Of a DNA stretch of 64,000 bases, positions 22,370 through 33,900 are shown in pieces. Position numbers and translations under genes: made by a program. This DNA is from Paracamarosporium sp. OC-R06-R3 (Eukaryota > Ascomycota > Dothideomycetes > Pleosporales > Didymosphaeriaceae): NCBI GenBank assembly GCA_019828545.1, contig JACVRA010000190.1, positions 1 to 64,000 on the forward strand. Reading direction: 5' to 3'. Below the pieces are notes generated by a model that saw only the letters and a list, made by a program, of their open reading frames with translations, made no database searches and had not been told where the DNA came from. Numbering within the stretch: the first letter of the stretch is position 1; each line of letters starts with the position of its first letter.

Positions 22370-25300
22370 CTAATGCGAAGATGTCAGGTAATCAGCAGCC
22401 TATAAACGTGTTAGTAGAGCATCAACAGTACAGCTAAGGGGAAAGAAACGAAACTAGTATGTCTTCTATTACTCATTCTGGAGTAACATAGGACACTTGT
22501 CCCTAGTGCCGTAACCAGAAAAATTTCTCACATACCTTGTTAATGTCGTAGTCGAACTTCTCTAAGGCGCCTAGAGCAACGTCCCGGGAGTATCCCATTC
22601 CCGTCAACTTCTTCAAAATCGGATCGTCGTGTTCCGTGCCCGTGCTGATAGCGCGTCCCAGTTGAGGCATTGTGGGCGACTTCGTCGAAGATCCAGCACC
22701 TTCGTCGCGGTCAAGCGAGTCGAAAACAGACTTGCTGAAATCGCTCGGCGCTTGTTGTGAACCCTTGTCTTGAGAAGACTCCATGTTGGAGAAAATTGCA
22801 TCCCAATCTTGAGACGAAGCAGCTGGCTGGGGTGCTGCCGGCTGCCCGAAGCTCCTGGAAAGGTGCTCGAAATCGCTGAAACTATCTTCGCCACTGTGAG
22901 CTTTGCCGGTGGGCGTCTGCTGCGACTGCATGGTATTGGCCTTGGATGCTGCCGGAGAATCAAAGACGGGGTTGAACTCATCAAATCCTTCGCGGTGTTG
23001 GGAGGCGAATAGATCATCGTCCGTCTTGTCATCTGCTTCCTTGGCATCGGTTAGGTCATCAAACCCAGCGTCAAAGTCGTCGTTGAAAGTCGATTTAGGC
23101 TGAGGCAGAGCTGTTATATCACTAGGCGGTTGAGAGACAGCCGAGTGATAAGCGTCTGAAGGCACCGTGGATGATGGGGTATCCGCAGGAGGCGGCGATG
23201 TCGTGGGTGGCTTTGCAGTGGAAGAGCTGCCAAAGAGAGCAGCACCATGCCCTCCCGCGGGCGAAGCAAACGACTTTTCTGGGGATTGGGAATTGGGTGG
23301 TGATGTGGGATCAGTCCTAGCAGGAAGGAGGCCTCCAAATTCTGGCGGGAACTGGTTTGAGCCGCTTCGATGCGGGCTCACCGTAGATTCGTAGCTTGGT
23401 GGTGATTTCTGTGCGGTTGGAGAAGGCAGTCCGCCTACTGTCGAATCCAGGCGAGTGGTAGGGGGTGGCGGTGGCGCATAGAGATCGTCAGGTGAAGCGT
23501 CTCCACCCGCCGGAGCGATACTGGGCTGCGGAGCCTGATTCTGACCGACACTCGACCGGTGCTGTTGAGGAGAGGCTGATGTAAAGTTGTCGGCAAAGCC
23601 TTGCTCGCTTGCGCTGTCGCTGTCATCATCACGGCTCAAGTCTTCAATTGGAGGGAACTCCTTGTTGAATTTGCTCGCAGCGCCATTCGAGTCTCCATTT
23701 GTTCCACTAGGCTCAGTGTTCTGACGTCCTGAGCCGAATCCAGCGAACGCCGCATCAAAATCGACCTTCTGACCAGGACGTGGTTGGTCGTTAGTTGCGG
23801 GTGAAAATGGGTCACCACGACCATTTGCCTTACTCTGCTCGCTGAAACTGCTACCACCGGTAGGCATTTGCTGAAGCGGAGAGCTGGTGTCTCTTGGGAA
23901 AGCTCCGGGAAGATCTTTGCTGGGCAAGGGGCCACCGAAGCCAGAGAAGGCATCCTTACGGTCTTCACCTCTGGTGGTAGACTTGGTATCGCTCGTGATG
24001 CTTGCGACTGGCGAAGCTGTAGAAATACGATCAAAAAGCGACGGATTAAAGTTGTCTGTCTCGGTCCTTTGAGTGTCAGAAGAAAGGGTGCGTTCCACGA
24101 CAGGCTTATCTTGTACGGGTGTTGCAGCAGGTGAAGCTGCTGAGATGGTAGGAGTTTCGTTGCCTGTTCCGCTAGGTCCACCATACCTGCTTGCAGGGGC
24201 TGACACCTTGACTGACGAGCTAAATGAGTCTGAGCGAGGAACTTCATTCCTCAAAGGAAGGAACGATGATCCGAATTGACGTGACTCGGGAGGAGCAGGT
24301 AGTTCACCGGCTCGTGGAGATTCCTGATAGGATGACAACGGCGGAGAGGTGGACGGGGTCGGCACATCGGGTCCCTCTGAGGAGCGGACAGAATGGCCAG
24401 AAGGAGCTGAGAATGTCGGTACCTGACTTTGACTATCCGCGCGGAAAGAAGTTGGAGGGGCCGCGCTCTGGGGCGAAGCAAAGGAACCAAAGACACTGTC
24501 GAAATCTTTGTGGGGACCAGCTTGGGCAAAGCCAGAGGGTGACATAGTGTTCTCGGAAGGTGGCTGAGGCGATTTGCGGAAAAACGGGTTCGTGTTATGA
24601 CTTGCAGTAGATGTTGCAGGACTTGCTACGTTGGAAGTTGGTCCTGCAGGGGGGCTACGATACTCCTCAGCGGCCTTGGATAGATCGTTCATCTCGTTCT
24701 TAATCTTGTCTCGCTCGCCTTCGTTAGTAGCAAGTTGTTTCTTGTTGATCGCTACCATGCCCTTCTGCTGCCTGGCATCGTTCCTCATTTTGTCAAGCTG
24801 AGGCCGCAGGTTTCCAATCTCGGCATTGGCTTGCCTGATACGTTCCTTCAGATTATTGTTCTCGCGTTGGTCTGACTCCAGGGCCGTTCTCACTTGCTGG
24901 TGTTGGTTCTGGAGGTCCTTGAGGGTGCCTTCAATTATAGCTAGGTCCTGCTGGAGCTTCCGTGTGTCGTTCCTGGAGGTTGCCAACCGATCTTCCAATG
25001 CCTTCACGTCTTTGACCTCCTTCTCGTATGCAGCTTTGAACTGAGATAACCTAAGCTCCAGTTCGCGCTTCTGGTTGCTCACGCTGTTTAGGTCGCCCTC
25101 TGTAGCGCTCTTCTTGTTCTGAACCTCCTGCATTTGATTCCTCAGGGTGGTCATCTGGTTCGACATGTTTGCCAGCTCTGTGGAGTCCTGGGTTAACTTC
25201 TTATTAATCTCGGGGTCGCTTTCACCCAGAAGATCGTCCATCGCTGACGGTGGGCCCCGTGGCGGACCGGAGCCCGCAGAAGCGCCTGTAGACTGCGAAG

Positions 25301-26921
25301 TGAGCGTCTGTCCAAACGAAGAGGTAGGCAAGAAGGGCTTGAAAGTTGAAGCCGGATTACGCGGTGATGGCTGAAACGGTTGGGGCGATGTGGGCGAGGC
25401 AGTCTTGCTTGCGAACGGATCGTTGTCGAAAGGTTTGGAGAACGGCGCCGACCCACCAGTCGTCTGCTGCAGTTGCAAAGGCGCAGGTGGTGCGGGAGCA
25501 GAGAATGCGTCGAGTCCAAAAAGATCGTCCGCGGCAGACTTGGGTTGCGGAGCTGCAGGTGGGTGTTCGGGCGCAGCAAGTGGTGCTTGTCTAATCTGGT
25601 TCCGCATGCTCGGGGGGATGAGGTGTGGAGGCAGCTGAGCAGGCAACGGAGTACGGTCTTGTTTCCGCTGTTGTCTGATGAGGTACATGGCAACCGCGAA
25701 TTCATCTCTCGAGAGCTGACCCTCGGAATTTATGTCTGCAAGATCCCAGATACCGGCCAGCACATCCTCGGGAAGACCAGAGTCGCTGAAGAAGTGCACT
25801 GCCTGCTCTCCAGTGATAAAGCCACGGCCTGTTGTGTCGACCTTGTTGAAGAGGTTGTCGTAGGAAGTCTTCTCTTGTGGGCTGATGGCCCAGTCGCTTC
25901 CCGTCGCTTGAACGGACTGCGGCGGGGTGTTGTATTGGTTGCGCAGAGGGCTGTGGGTGCGCTGCGGTCCTTGTCCGCTGAACTGCCTCGGAATAGGCGC
26001 AATGGGATCCTGGCGGCCCATGGGCGGAACGGGTCCTCGTCTAGCTGCAGCTTCGTACAAACCAGCGGGCAGGGTGCTGGGGACCTGCTTCATGGCACCC
26101 GTGCGGAACGAGGCGAGGAGATGCATCGCTATGATGAACTCGGTCACACCAAGGGCTCCGCGCTGCTCCGTGTCTGCCAGGTTCCATATGCGTCCCAGCG
26201 TCTCATTCGGTAGCCTAGCCTTCTCAAATATCTGTTTTGCGTTCTCGCCTGCATTGCTGCGTTAGCTCGTCCTTGGCTAGTTGCAACGCAGTGCCTTACC
26301 GGACAAGAGGCCATTGGAGGCACCTGACTTCTCGAACAGGCCTGCATACTCGGCAGCTTTGGCAGGGAGCAGCGGGGGCACGCGGATGGGACCTCCCCCG
26401 CTGACTTGGGGGGTGATGTTGGTGGCAGGCGGCTGTGCGAAGGGCCCCGGTGCGGGAGCCGCGGGAGCTGGCACGGATGGGATGGAGAGGCCCTCAAACT
26501 TGGGCAAGGTAGGGGCGGCTGCAAAGGTTAGCCGGCAGTGAGCAAGCTAGGGGCAGGGCATCTCACGCTGGAAAGCAAGCTCTGGCGAGGGGTCGCGGCC
26601 TGCCTGGTAGTGGCCGATCAAGCGCAACACCTGGCAGAAGCCGGCCGACGTCAACAGGCCGCGGTTCTCCGTGTCGGCGATCTGCCATATCTCGCCCAGC
26701 ACGGCAGGCTGCAGCTTTGTGCGTTCGAAGAACTTGACGGCGACCTCGCCTGTTATGACGCCGAGCTTCTCGGTGTCGGCCTGCTGGAAGAGGTACTGGA
26801 AGGCGCGCTTCTCCTCAGGCGTGAGGTTCAGGCTGTTCTCTGCGGTGGACGTCAGTGTGCGGCCCGCTGTGGGCTCAGGAGATGGCATACCGAGGGCGCC
26901 GTTGGCCGCGAGATCCGCCAT
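22370..26921 (-). CDS. EDE1: EH-domain endocytic scaffold, Ede1/Eps15-like
   Basis: Early-arriving scaffold of clathrin-mediated endocytosis, 1438 aa. Exons are 26567-26921, 26300-26518, 22536-26248 and 22370-22399. Three EH domains lie at about residues 33-115, 165-250 and 312-390, each with EF-hand-like LADTE/LADIN segments; they bind NPF peptides. A Pro/Ser/Phe-rich linker is followed by a long coiled coil (about 530-725, KKLTQDSTELANMSNQ onward) for dimerisation. A second disordered region of some 650 residues precedes a C-terminal UBA domain (KKLTGMGYSRDVALGALEKF) that binds ubiquitin. The last exon is only 30 nt and completes the UBA helix (AADYLTSSH, stop). It is reached over a 136-nt intron with a CTACTAAC branch site; reading through instead gives a wrong tail. 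The start is ATG 26921 (MADLAANGALG). Confidence 0.93.
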
Positions 26922-27678
26922 GTTCGCTTTGGAGCTCTGGCGATGGCAAGCATGCAACGGTGGATGAGGCTGGAGCTGCCGTGCGATGGCGCGGGTGGGG
27001 AAGCTGGACGTGCGCGGCCGGCTGGGGGCTGGCAACGCCTGGGCGGGCTGGGTCGATTCCAACGACGACTGGCGACTGGCGATTGACGATTGACTGCGAC
27101 GGCCGTGCCCGCGCAGAGAGTCGTGCTATCGATGCTGTCGAGGTGCAAGAGAGCCGGCCTCCAAGGATGTTGCTGCTGTCCAGCTCCCGCACAAGCCAGC
27201 TGCTAGCCGTTTCCTGGGCCGGCCTATCAAACGTGCAGATGGCCTGCTGCACCACCTGTCATGCTGCTTCACTTTCACCTCTACGTGGGCGTCCGTTCAC
27301 GCGTCGCTTGTCCATGCACGCCGCCGCTTCGAGTCGCACATGCATCGGGTGAATGGAGAGTCGTTGCATTGCTGTCGCTATCCTACACAGCGCCGTTTGA
27401 CGCAGCCGCCCGATGGTTACACTTTATGTACAGTACAGCTCCCGAACATGCATGCACCGGCAAACCCAATCGCCCCGCCAGACGGAGTCCCACGTCCCAC
27501 CCACGCTAGGAAGGTTTGGTGAATATACCTCTCCAACGTGTTGGGATTCTCACCCAAAACAAAACAACAGCGGCCGTTGCAATTCGAGCGTCTGGAAAGC
27601 GGAGAAGCTGTTTACGCCTCCCCACGTCAAACACACTCGTCAAGAGTCTCCAACCTTCCGACCGGTGACGAGACGCAG
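26922..27678. other. EDE1 upstream region, no gene seen
   Basis: GC-rich 757-bp stretch between the EDE1 start and the stop of the next minus-strand gene. Long open frames here on both strands are overlapping, compositionally driven and have no family character. Confidence 0.55.
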
Positions 27679-28605
27679 TCATCGGTACCCAAGGTGCCGT
27701 TGCGCCTGCTTCGGCTTCGAGCTCTTCACATACGCTAAGCTTGGCGCTTGCTCTTCGCGCCGTCCCCAGGCGCGCCCGAGCAACCAGTCGGTGACGGATA
27801 TGACTTTCGCAGTCTTGTCCCACTGGCCGTTCTCCTCCACATGCTCAATGGTGTGCTTCGCAAGCCTGCCCTGCTCATCGAACTCGAAGAGGAAAAGCCC
27901 AGAAAACTTCTCGTCTTTCTTGTGCGGGCGATTGATGATGCTGGTGATCTTCTCCACAGCTTCGCTGACGGGCCCATGCTCCTTCTCAGATGTGCACGTT
28001 TCCCACTTGACTATCAATCTCTCGTTCTGTGTGTCTGCCGAGGTGGCTGCGCAGCCGTTCTTGATCATACGCTCTGACAATATCTTCAACTTGACATTGC
28101 CGACCACGGGAACGCGACCCCATGCCATAGGCGCAGTCCATAACGCGGCTGTATATGCAATCTTGCCGCTCACTGTAGGGAGGTGTGGATGTGAGGATGG
28201 AAATAAGTGGAGGCTGATTTGCGGCGAAAGAATATCTTGTGGAAGCGGCGACACTAGCAGCGTAGGGAGACGTTCGTGGAGTATTCGTATAGCTATACAG
28301 GTGTCAACACTTGGCTCTTTGAATAAACCCATGTGCTATGCGTGGTCCATACTGTTTCCGAGTTTCAGGTTGCGCTCGTTGGGCCGGCGATCACCGCCAC
28401 TCTCCGCGTGGAGAGACGTCGCGGAAGCCGTGAACCATGTTCGCGACACGGAAGCCTGGCGGGCGCGTACGTCGGTGATGGTCCGCTGGTACTGCTTCAG
28501 GCCAAGCAGCCGCGGTGCGGTCAAACAGGTGGAAGAGGCGGATGGGATTTGGAGGTTTGCGCGCGTAGATGAGGAAAAGAGCCGCCGCATTCGACCGGTG
28601 GTCAT
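27679..28605 (-). CDS. Conserved fungal mitochondrial-looking protein, NTF2/DUF2358-like
   Basis: 288 aa, exons 28353-28605 and 27679-28292 with a 60-nt intron (GTATGG, TATAG). The start is ATG 28605; the first 60 residues (MTTGRMRRLFSSSTRANLQ onward) are rich in Arg, Ser and Thr and lack acids, like a mitochondrial presequence. The body begins LHERLPTLLVSPLPQDILSP, continues with a strand-rich core (NVKLKILSERMIKNG, ERLIVKWETC, GLFLFEFDEQGRLAKHTIEH) and ends with SVTDWLLGRAWGRREEEAP-like sequence. The order helix, then WxAP, then VKW, then FxFxEDGRIxxHxIE resembles the NTF2-like fold of DUF2358 proteins. That link is by pattern only and tentative. No function is known to me. Confidence 0.75.
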
Positions 28606-28955
28606 CGGTAGGAGTATGCGACCATAGAGGACCGATGCGGTTTTAGGGTGCCGAAACGTCAAGAGCCCTGGTGATGGCCGCTGGTGCTGGTGGATAATTA
28701 ATTGGTGTCGGATGAAGGTAGCACAGAATCGATAGGCGAAGGATGACGTTGGGACTACCACATGAGGCAAGTTCCTACCAGCCGTTGACCATTAGAATGC
28801 ACCCCGCGTTTCAACCTGTGGTTAAAGACGGCAGTCAAGTACTGTGGATTTCCATACGCGTCGAAAAGAGACACTCGGATATCTGTCTCCTCTTCACAAA
28901 ACACACCTCAACACCAAATCCGGTTCATTGAAATCATCAAGCCGTCTCCAGTGAA
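28606..28955. other. Divergent promoter region
   Basis: 350 bp between the start of the mitochondrial-looking protein (minus) and the SDR epimerase (plus). No specific element recognised. Confidence 0.5.
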
Positions 28956-30084
28956 ATGGCACCACGCATTGTATTTACCGGCGGCTCTGGCAAAGCTGGA
29001 CGGCACGCGATACCTGAATTGATCAAACGTGGCTATGAGGTGCTCAATGTTGATCTGATCGACTTCCCAGATAAGGAAGCAAACGTCTTCACTCTTAAGA
29101 CCGACCTTACAGATAGTGAGTGACCCCAGAGTACGCCCAGAATCAAAATATAAACTAAGCGAACATCCTCAACGCAGGTGGACAATGTTTCAATGCACTA
29201 ACAACCCACTTCAACTTCTCTGGGTACGAGGGTCCTCATATCCCTGGACCTCCAGATGCGGTTATCCACTTTGCCGCGTACGGTGAGTCCTTGTCCTGTG
29301 TAAATCTAAGAAGCATGCGACTGACATCTCATCTCTACAGCGAGAAACATGCTCGTCCCAGACAACGAGTGCTTCAAGGGAAACGTCACATCGACGTACA
29401 ATGTAATTGAGGCCGCATGTACGTGGTGACGGGAATGCTTGCGTTCTGCAACTGACTCGTGTAGGCAAGCTTGGAGTGAAGAAAGTCATTATTGCCAGTA
29501 GCGAGACTACGTATGAAGTCTGCTTCGGCCAGGGCGATCTCGATTATACGTCTTTCCCTCTGGACGAGGAGGCCGTAAGCCACCTAAAGATGCAAGAAGA
29601 TGGAGCAAATGCTGATCGTGTGTTTACCTAGGATGTCAATCCCATGGATACATACGCTATTTCCAAACTCTGCGGCGAACGCGTCGCTCGGGGGTTCGCG
29701 CGCAGGTTTGATGCCGACATATATGCGCTCCGCATCGGTAACGTAGTCGAGCCGCACGAATATGCGCGGGACTTTCCAAAGTACATCAACGATCCCAAAG
29801 TGCGGAAGAGGAACGCATGGTCGTACATAGACGCCAGAGATCTTGGTCAGATATGTGACTTGTGTATCAAGAAAGACGGGCTTGGTTTCCAGGTCTTCAA
29901 CGCGACAAACGACACCATCACTGCAACTTTCCCCACGCGACAATTCTTGGAGCAGTGGTGTCCCAACACGCCTGTTACACGTGAGTTGGAGGAGTGGGAG
30001 GCGCCGTTGAGTAACCGAAAGATTCGCGAGGTGCTTGGGTTCAAGGAAAACCACAACTGGAGAAAGTACTACACTCCGGAATAA
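28956..30084 (+). CDS. NAD-dependent epimerase/dehydratase (extended SDR)
   Basis: Extended short-chain dehydrogenase/reductase of 301 aa. Exons are 28956-29115, 29178-29282, 29341-29418, 29465-29574 and 29632-30084. The N-terminal Rossmann motif is TGGSGKAG (residues 8-15). DAVIHFAAYARNM follows, then VIIASSETTYEV, with Ser/Thr of the catalytic triad, and the active-site YxxxK in DTYAISKLCGE. It resembles fungal NAD(P)-binding epimerases related to UDP-glucose 4-epimerase or uronate dehydrogenase, but it is shorter than true GalE. ATNDTITATFPT and GFKENHNW near the C-terminus are substrate-side segments. The sugar or other substrate is unknown. Confidence 0.88.
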
Positions 30085-30324
30085 TAAGGCGTTGTAAACA
30101 GGCAAGGATGCGAGGTGTAGATAGCAATCGTCTCCGATAATCGCGCTGTGCTAGCGCCTTGGCCGCTCCTCCCCTGGTCATGTCGCAACTTTTTTGTCTT
30201 CGTTGAATCGTCAGAAATCCATCTCAGTCACTGGCGCACGATACCCATCCGCTGCATTTGCTGTCGCTCTTTGCAATTCGCTCACTTCCTTGTCCTGTCA
30301 ACATCACACCTACGTACCGCCAAA

Positions 30325-31492
30325 ATGACTGTGCCGTCCGCATCAGACGCCGCGGCGAAGGTCGCCAGTGTCGCTGCTGGTACTCAGTCGTCGGCAAAGG
30401 AGTTCAAGAAGGAATCGACAGCGGCGCGTTTTCTAGGCGCTGGTATGCCCATTGGAGCTGGTCTTGTAAAAATGCATCAAATCTGATCAGAGCAGGAACG
30501 GCCGGTATCGCAGAGTTGATGATTTTCCATCCCGTTGACACCACCGCAAAGCGATTGATGAGCAACCAAGGCAAGGTACGGCTCTCCGCATACGCGGCCA
30601 TGGAGTTTCGCTAACCGCGACGCTGTCAAGATTTCTTCGGCCTCTCAATTGAACCAAGTCATCTTCAAGGACAAGGCACAAGCGTCAGTTGGGGGTCGCT
30701 TTTTCTCTTTGTTCCCTGGCCTGGGCTACGCAGCCGCATACAAGGTACATGAACTCCAGGCGCAGCTCCGGTTACCTTCCTAACTCAGTCAGGTTCTCCA
30801 ACGTGTCTACAAGTATGGCGGTCAGCCCTTCGCTCGGGATTACCTCGCAAAGCACTACGGTGACAGCTTCGACCGCACATTTGGCAAGGGTAACGGCAAG
30901 GCGATAATGCATGCCACGGCAGGCAGTCTTGTTGGTATTGGTGAAATCGTCCTGTTGCCGCTGGACGTCCTCAAGATCAAGCGACAGACAAACCCTGAAG
31001 CATTCAGAGGACGAGGGTTGTTCAGGATCATTGCGGACGAAGGATTCGGCCTGTACCGTGGTTGGGGCTGGACAGCAGCACGTAATGCTCCGGGTTCGTT
31101 CGCAGTACGTCAGACAACAGCATTCTGGTGGGCATCTTACACTAACCGTTCGACAGTTGTTCGGTGGCTCGGCCGCTGCGAAGGAATACCTCTACAAGCT
31201 CAACGACTACAACTCCGCCAGCTGGGGCCAAAACTTTGTCGCTTCTATTGCAGGTGCTAGCGCATCTCTCATCGTTTCTGCTCCCCTAGACGTTATCAAG
31301 ACAAGAATTCAGAACAGGAACTTCGAAAACCCCGAGAGCGGTTTCCGGATCGTGTCCAATATGATGAAGAATGAGGGTTTCACTTCGTTCTTCAAAGGGC
31401 TGACACCGAAGCTCTTGATGACAGGCCCCAAGCTCGTCTTCTCGTTCTGGCTGGCCCAAACGCTGATACCTGCTTTCAACAAGGTCATGTAA
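30325..31492 (+). CDS. GGC1: Mitochondrial GTP/GDP carrier
   Basis: Inner-membrane solute carrier (SLC25 family) exchanging GTP for GDP, orthologous to yeast Ggc1/Yhm1, important for mitochondrial iron balance and nucleic-acid synthesis. 319 aa; exons 30325-30442, 30496-30575, 30631-30744, 30793-31104 and 31157-31492. Three carrier repeats carry the Px[D/E]xx[K/R] signatures: HPVDTTAKRL, LPLDVLKIKR and APLDVIKTRI. KYGGQPFARDYLAKHYGDSF, KIKRQTNPEAF and GWGWTAARNAPGSFALFGG are segments specific to this carrier. The start is ATG 30325 (CCAAAATGAC). One of the firmest assignments here. Confidence 0.95.
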
Positions 31493-32212
31493 AAGTAGTC
31501 GCATTACGCTTTCTCAGCTGTATAATAGTAGGGCACGGGGTTTGGGGTTACGTAGAGGGGATTCGGGCGCCAATGAAGCGTCATACGGGCAACATGTACG
31601 GCTTATCTACGAGCCTTCGGTCAGGCTATCATCTTCTAATACACTCTTCTCCGCCGTGCACACTGCCGTTGCCGTGAACTGGCCGAACTGGCCGAACTGG
31701 CCGCTTTAACATATCATACAATTCGAAGCCTCGCCTTCTAGCTCAGAAACATTTACAAGCCCACCCCACGGGGCATGGGCTGCATCAAATGCGAAAGATC
31801 ACGTGATAACACTGCGCCACAAAGTCGTCAGGGAGCGTGCTTGGACCCGTGCTGGGACGCCGGCAACTCTTCATGACCCAAAGGGCGGTAGTCAACCTGT
31901 GCCCATGATATTACACCGCAGGGAGAGTCCACGCGACACTAAAGTAGAAAGCAAGGCAGTGCGTTGCCATTGTGACGTCTCAGTGAAGAGAACCAGTGAC
32001 CTGTTGTGAGGTGGCTTGGCGGTTGGCGGCTGATTGCGCGCACTGGCCTACCCAAGCCCTCTTGCACCTTTAAACATCACCACGACCGCCTGTTACCCTC
32101 TCAAGCACTGATAACCCCGACCGTCGCCGTCTCCCACACTTCTTCCTGAGACACACCCTGATACGCATACACCACCCACGATCAGCCAGTTCTTTTACCC
32201 TCGCCCGCCAAT
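31493..32212. other. Intergenic, YPT1 promoter region
   Basis: 720 bp. It holds a 3 x 9-bp tandem repeat (31676-31702), the 10-bp palindrome ATCACGTGAT at 31798-31807 and a C/T-rich stretch just before the YPT1 start, typical of strongly expressed fungal genes. No gene seen. Confidence 0.6.
31676..31702. repeat. Tandem repeat, 3 x GAACTGGCC
   Basis: Three exact copies of the 9-mer GAACTGGCC in tandem. Short, no known role. Confidence 0.9.
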
Positions 32213-33146
32213 ATGAATCCTGAGTAGTACGTAACGTCGGCCTCGGTTTCAGCGCCGCTCTCTGCTTGGCCTGGACCTTCGCTCTACTCGCAACTCCTGA
32301 CTGACTGTGCTTTCTAGAGTACTCCCAACGGTCCGCGTAGCGCCAGTTTTGGCCATCGTACTACTCCCTCCGCAGCCGCGCTAACGCCTCCCTCCCAGAT
32401 ACGATTACCTTTTCAAGCTCCTCCTCATCGGCGACTCCGGTGTCGGAAAGTCCTGCTTGCTGCTACGATTCGCAGATGACACATACACCGAGAGCTACAT
32501 CTCCACCATCGGTGTCGACTTCGTATGTGCTCGACGCGCGGCACCTACGATGAGACGACGGCTAACTCGGGCGTAGAAAATCCGAACCATCGAGCTCGAC
32601 GGCAAGACCGTCAAGCTTCAAATCGTACGTATATGCAGCCTTGACACCTGCGCAATACACTAACCGTGCTTAGTGGGACACAGCTGGTCAGGAGCGTTTC
32701 CGCACCATCACTTCCTCGTACTACCGAGGTGCCCACGGCATCTGCGTCGTATACGATGTTACCGACATGGACTCCTTCAACAACGTGAAGCAGTGGCTTC
32801 AGGAAATCGACCGATACGCTACAGAGGGAGTGAACAAGCTGCTAGTGGGCAACAAGTCCGATATGGCTGATAAGAAGGTGGTCGAGTACACCGTAGCGAA
32901 GGCATGTTTGACATCGCACCGTTGAAATCGTTTACTGACAGAGCGGTGTAGGAATTTGCAGACAGCCTCGGCATTCCATTCCTTGAGACGTCGGCAAAGA
33001 GTGCAACCAACGTCGAGCAGGCCTTCTTGACCATGGCCCGCCAGATCAAGGAGCGCATGGGCACAACCACGGCCAACACCAAGCCCACAGTGCCTATTGG
33101 GCAAGGCCAGGGTGTGCAGAGCGGGTCCGGCGGAGGCTGCTGCTAA
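32213..33146 (+). CDS. YPT1: Rab1-type small GTPase Ypt1
   Basis: Rab GTPase for ER-to-Golgi transport and autophagy, 201 aa. Exons are 32213-32223, 32399-32522, 32577-32624, 32674-32901 and 32952-33146. The first exon has only 11 nt (MNPE, split codon), followed by a 175-nt intron. P-loop GDSGVGKS, switch I with effector Thr ([11 protein letters not shown]), WDTAGQERF (G3), GNKSDM (G4, NKxD) and ETSAKS (G5) are all intact. The C-terminus ends in GGCC, two prenylatable cysteines. Intron 4 (32902-32951) begins GCATGT: a GC-AG intron. No GT nearby keeps the frame, and reading through hits a stop. The assignment is near certain. Confidence 0.96.
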
Positions 33147-33900
33147 AGCGGTGGCGTGTGGTGATGCGTACACAGATCGGCGTGGGTGTTATATCGGCTC
33201 GGTTCTAATGCTCGTGGTCACGATCTTCTTCCCCAGCACACCGCTGTTCATGTCCGTTGTCCCTCGGTCTTCCTTGCATGGCTTAGATGGAGTGGATAGG
33301 TCACGTTTATATCCCGTTTGTTGGAATACTCTGGATCTCGGTAGCGATTTTGCTGCATCCTAGGGCTTGGTGGCCGGTTCGCGCAGGGGCTGGACGGTAG
33401 AAGAGACTGCTATCATGGCCATTTTGTGTTGATCACGGGGGTCTTTCTTCTGTGTTTCTTGGGTTGTTTCCTAGGCTTGCAAATCATATATTCCCTAATC
33501 GGTCTACGTGCAGGTTTCTCTCTTTATGCATGACGTTTCATACAATGTGACTGTTCATAGATTCATTAACCGGTATCAACACACTTCAACGTATTGAAGC
33601 CACACCTTTGTGCCTTTCTACCGAGCACGAGCAGCGTTTTGCGAAGAGCGCATGCTGTAGATCACCTTCCTAATATGGTGGTAAGCGTAGACAAAGCTGA
33701 CGTACACAGTATGGCGCGCTTCCATCCTCTTAGGCACCCAGCGACATCATATTGAATGAAGTCTGAACATGGCTGTGCAAATTCTCGTCTACGCATTTCT
33801 CGTGAGGTAATGGCAGCACTCACTTGATCCGAGTCAAAGCTAGCGTTCTTTCCTGCAACACAAAGCGATCCCCCGCCAAAACTATTCGCGGAAGCACCGC
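33147..33900. other. Intergenic, no gene seen
   Basis: 754 bp containing the YPT1 3' flank and the promoter side of the next MFS gene. No element recognised. Confidence 0.55.

Noticed and set aside
25380..26213. 277-codon plus-strand open frame
   Set aside because: Antisense to the EH-domain part of EDE1; an effect of codon composition.
27413..28627. 404-codon plus-strand open frame
   Set aside because: Runs antisense to the NTF2-like gene and its flank, has no family character, and the minus-strand gene shows a clean intron.
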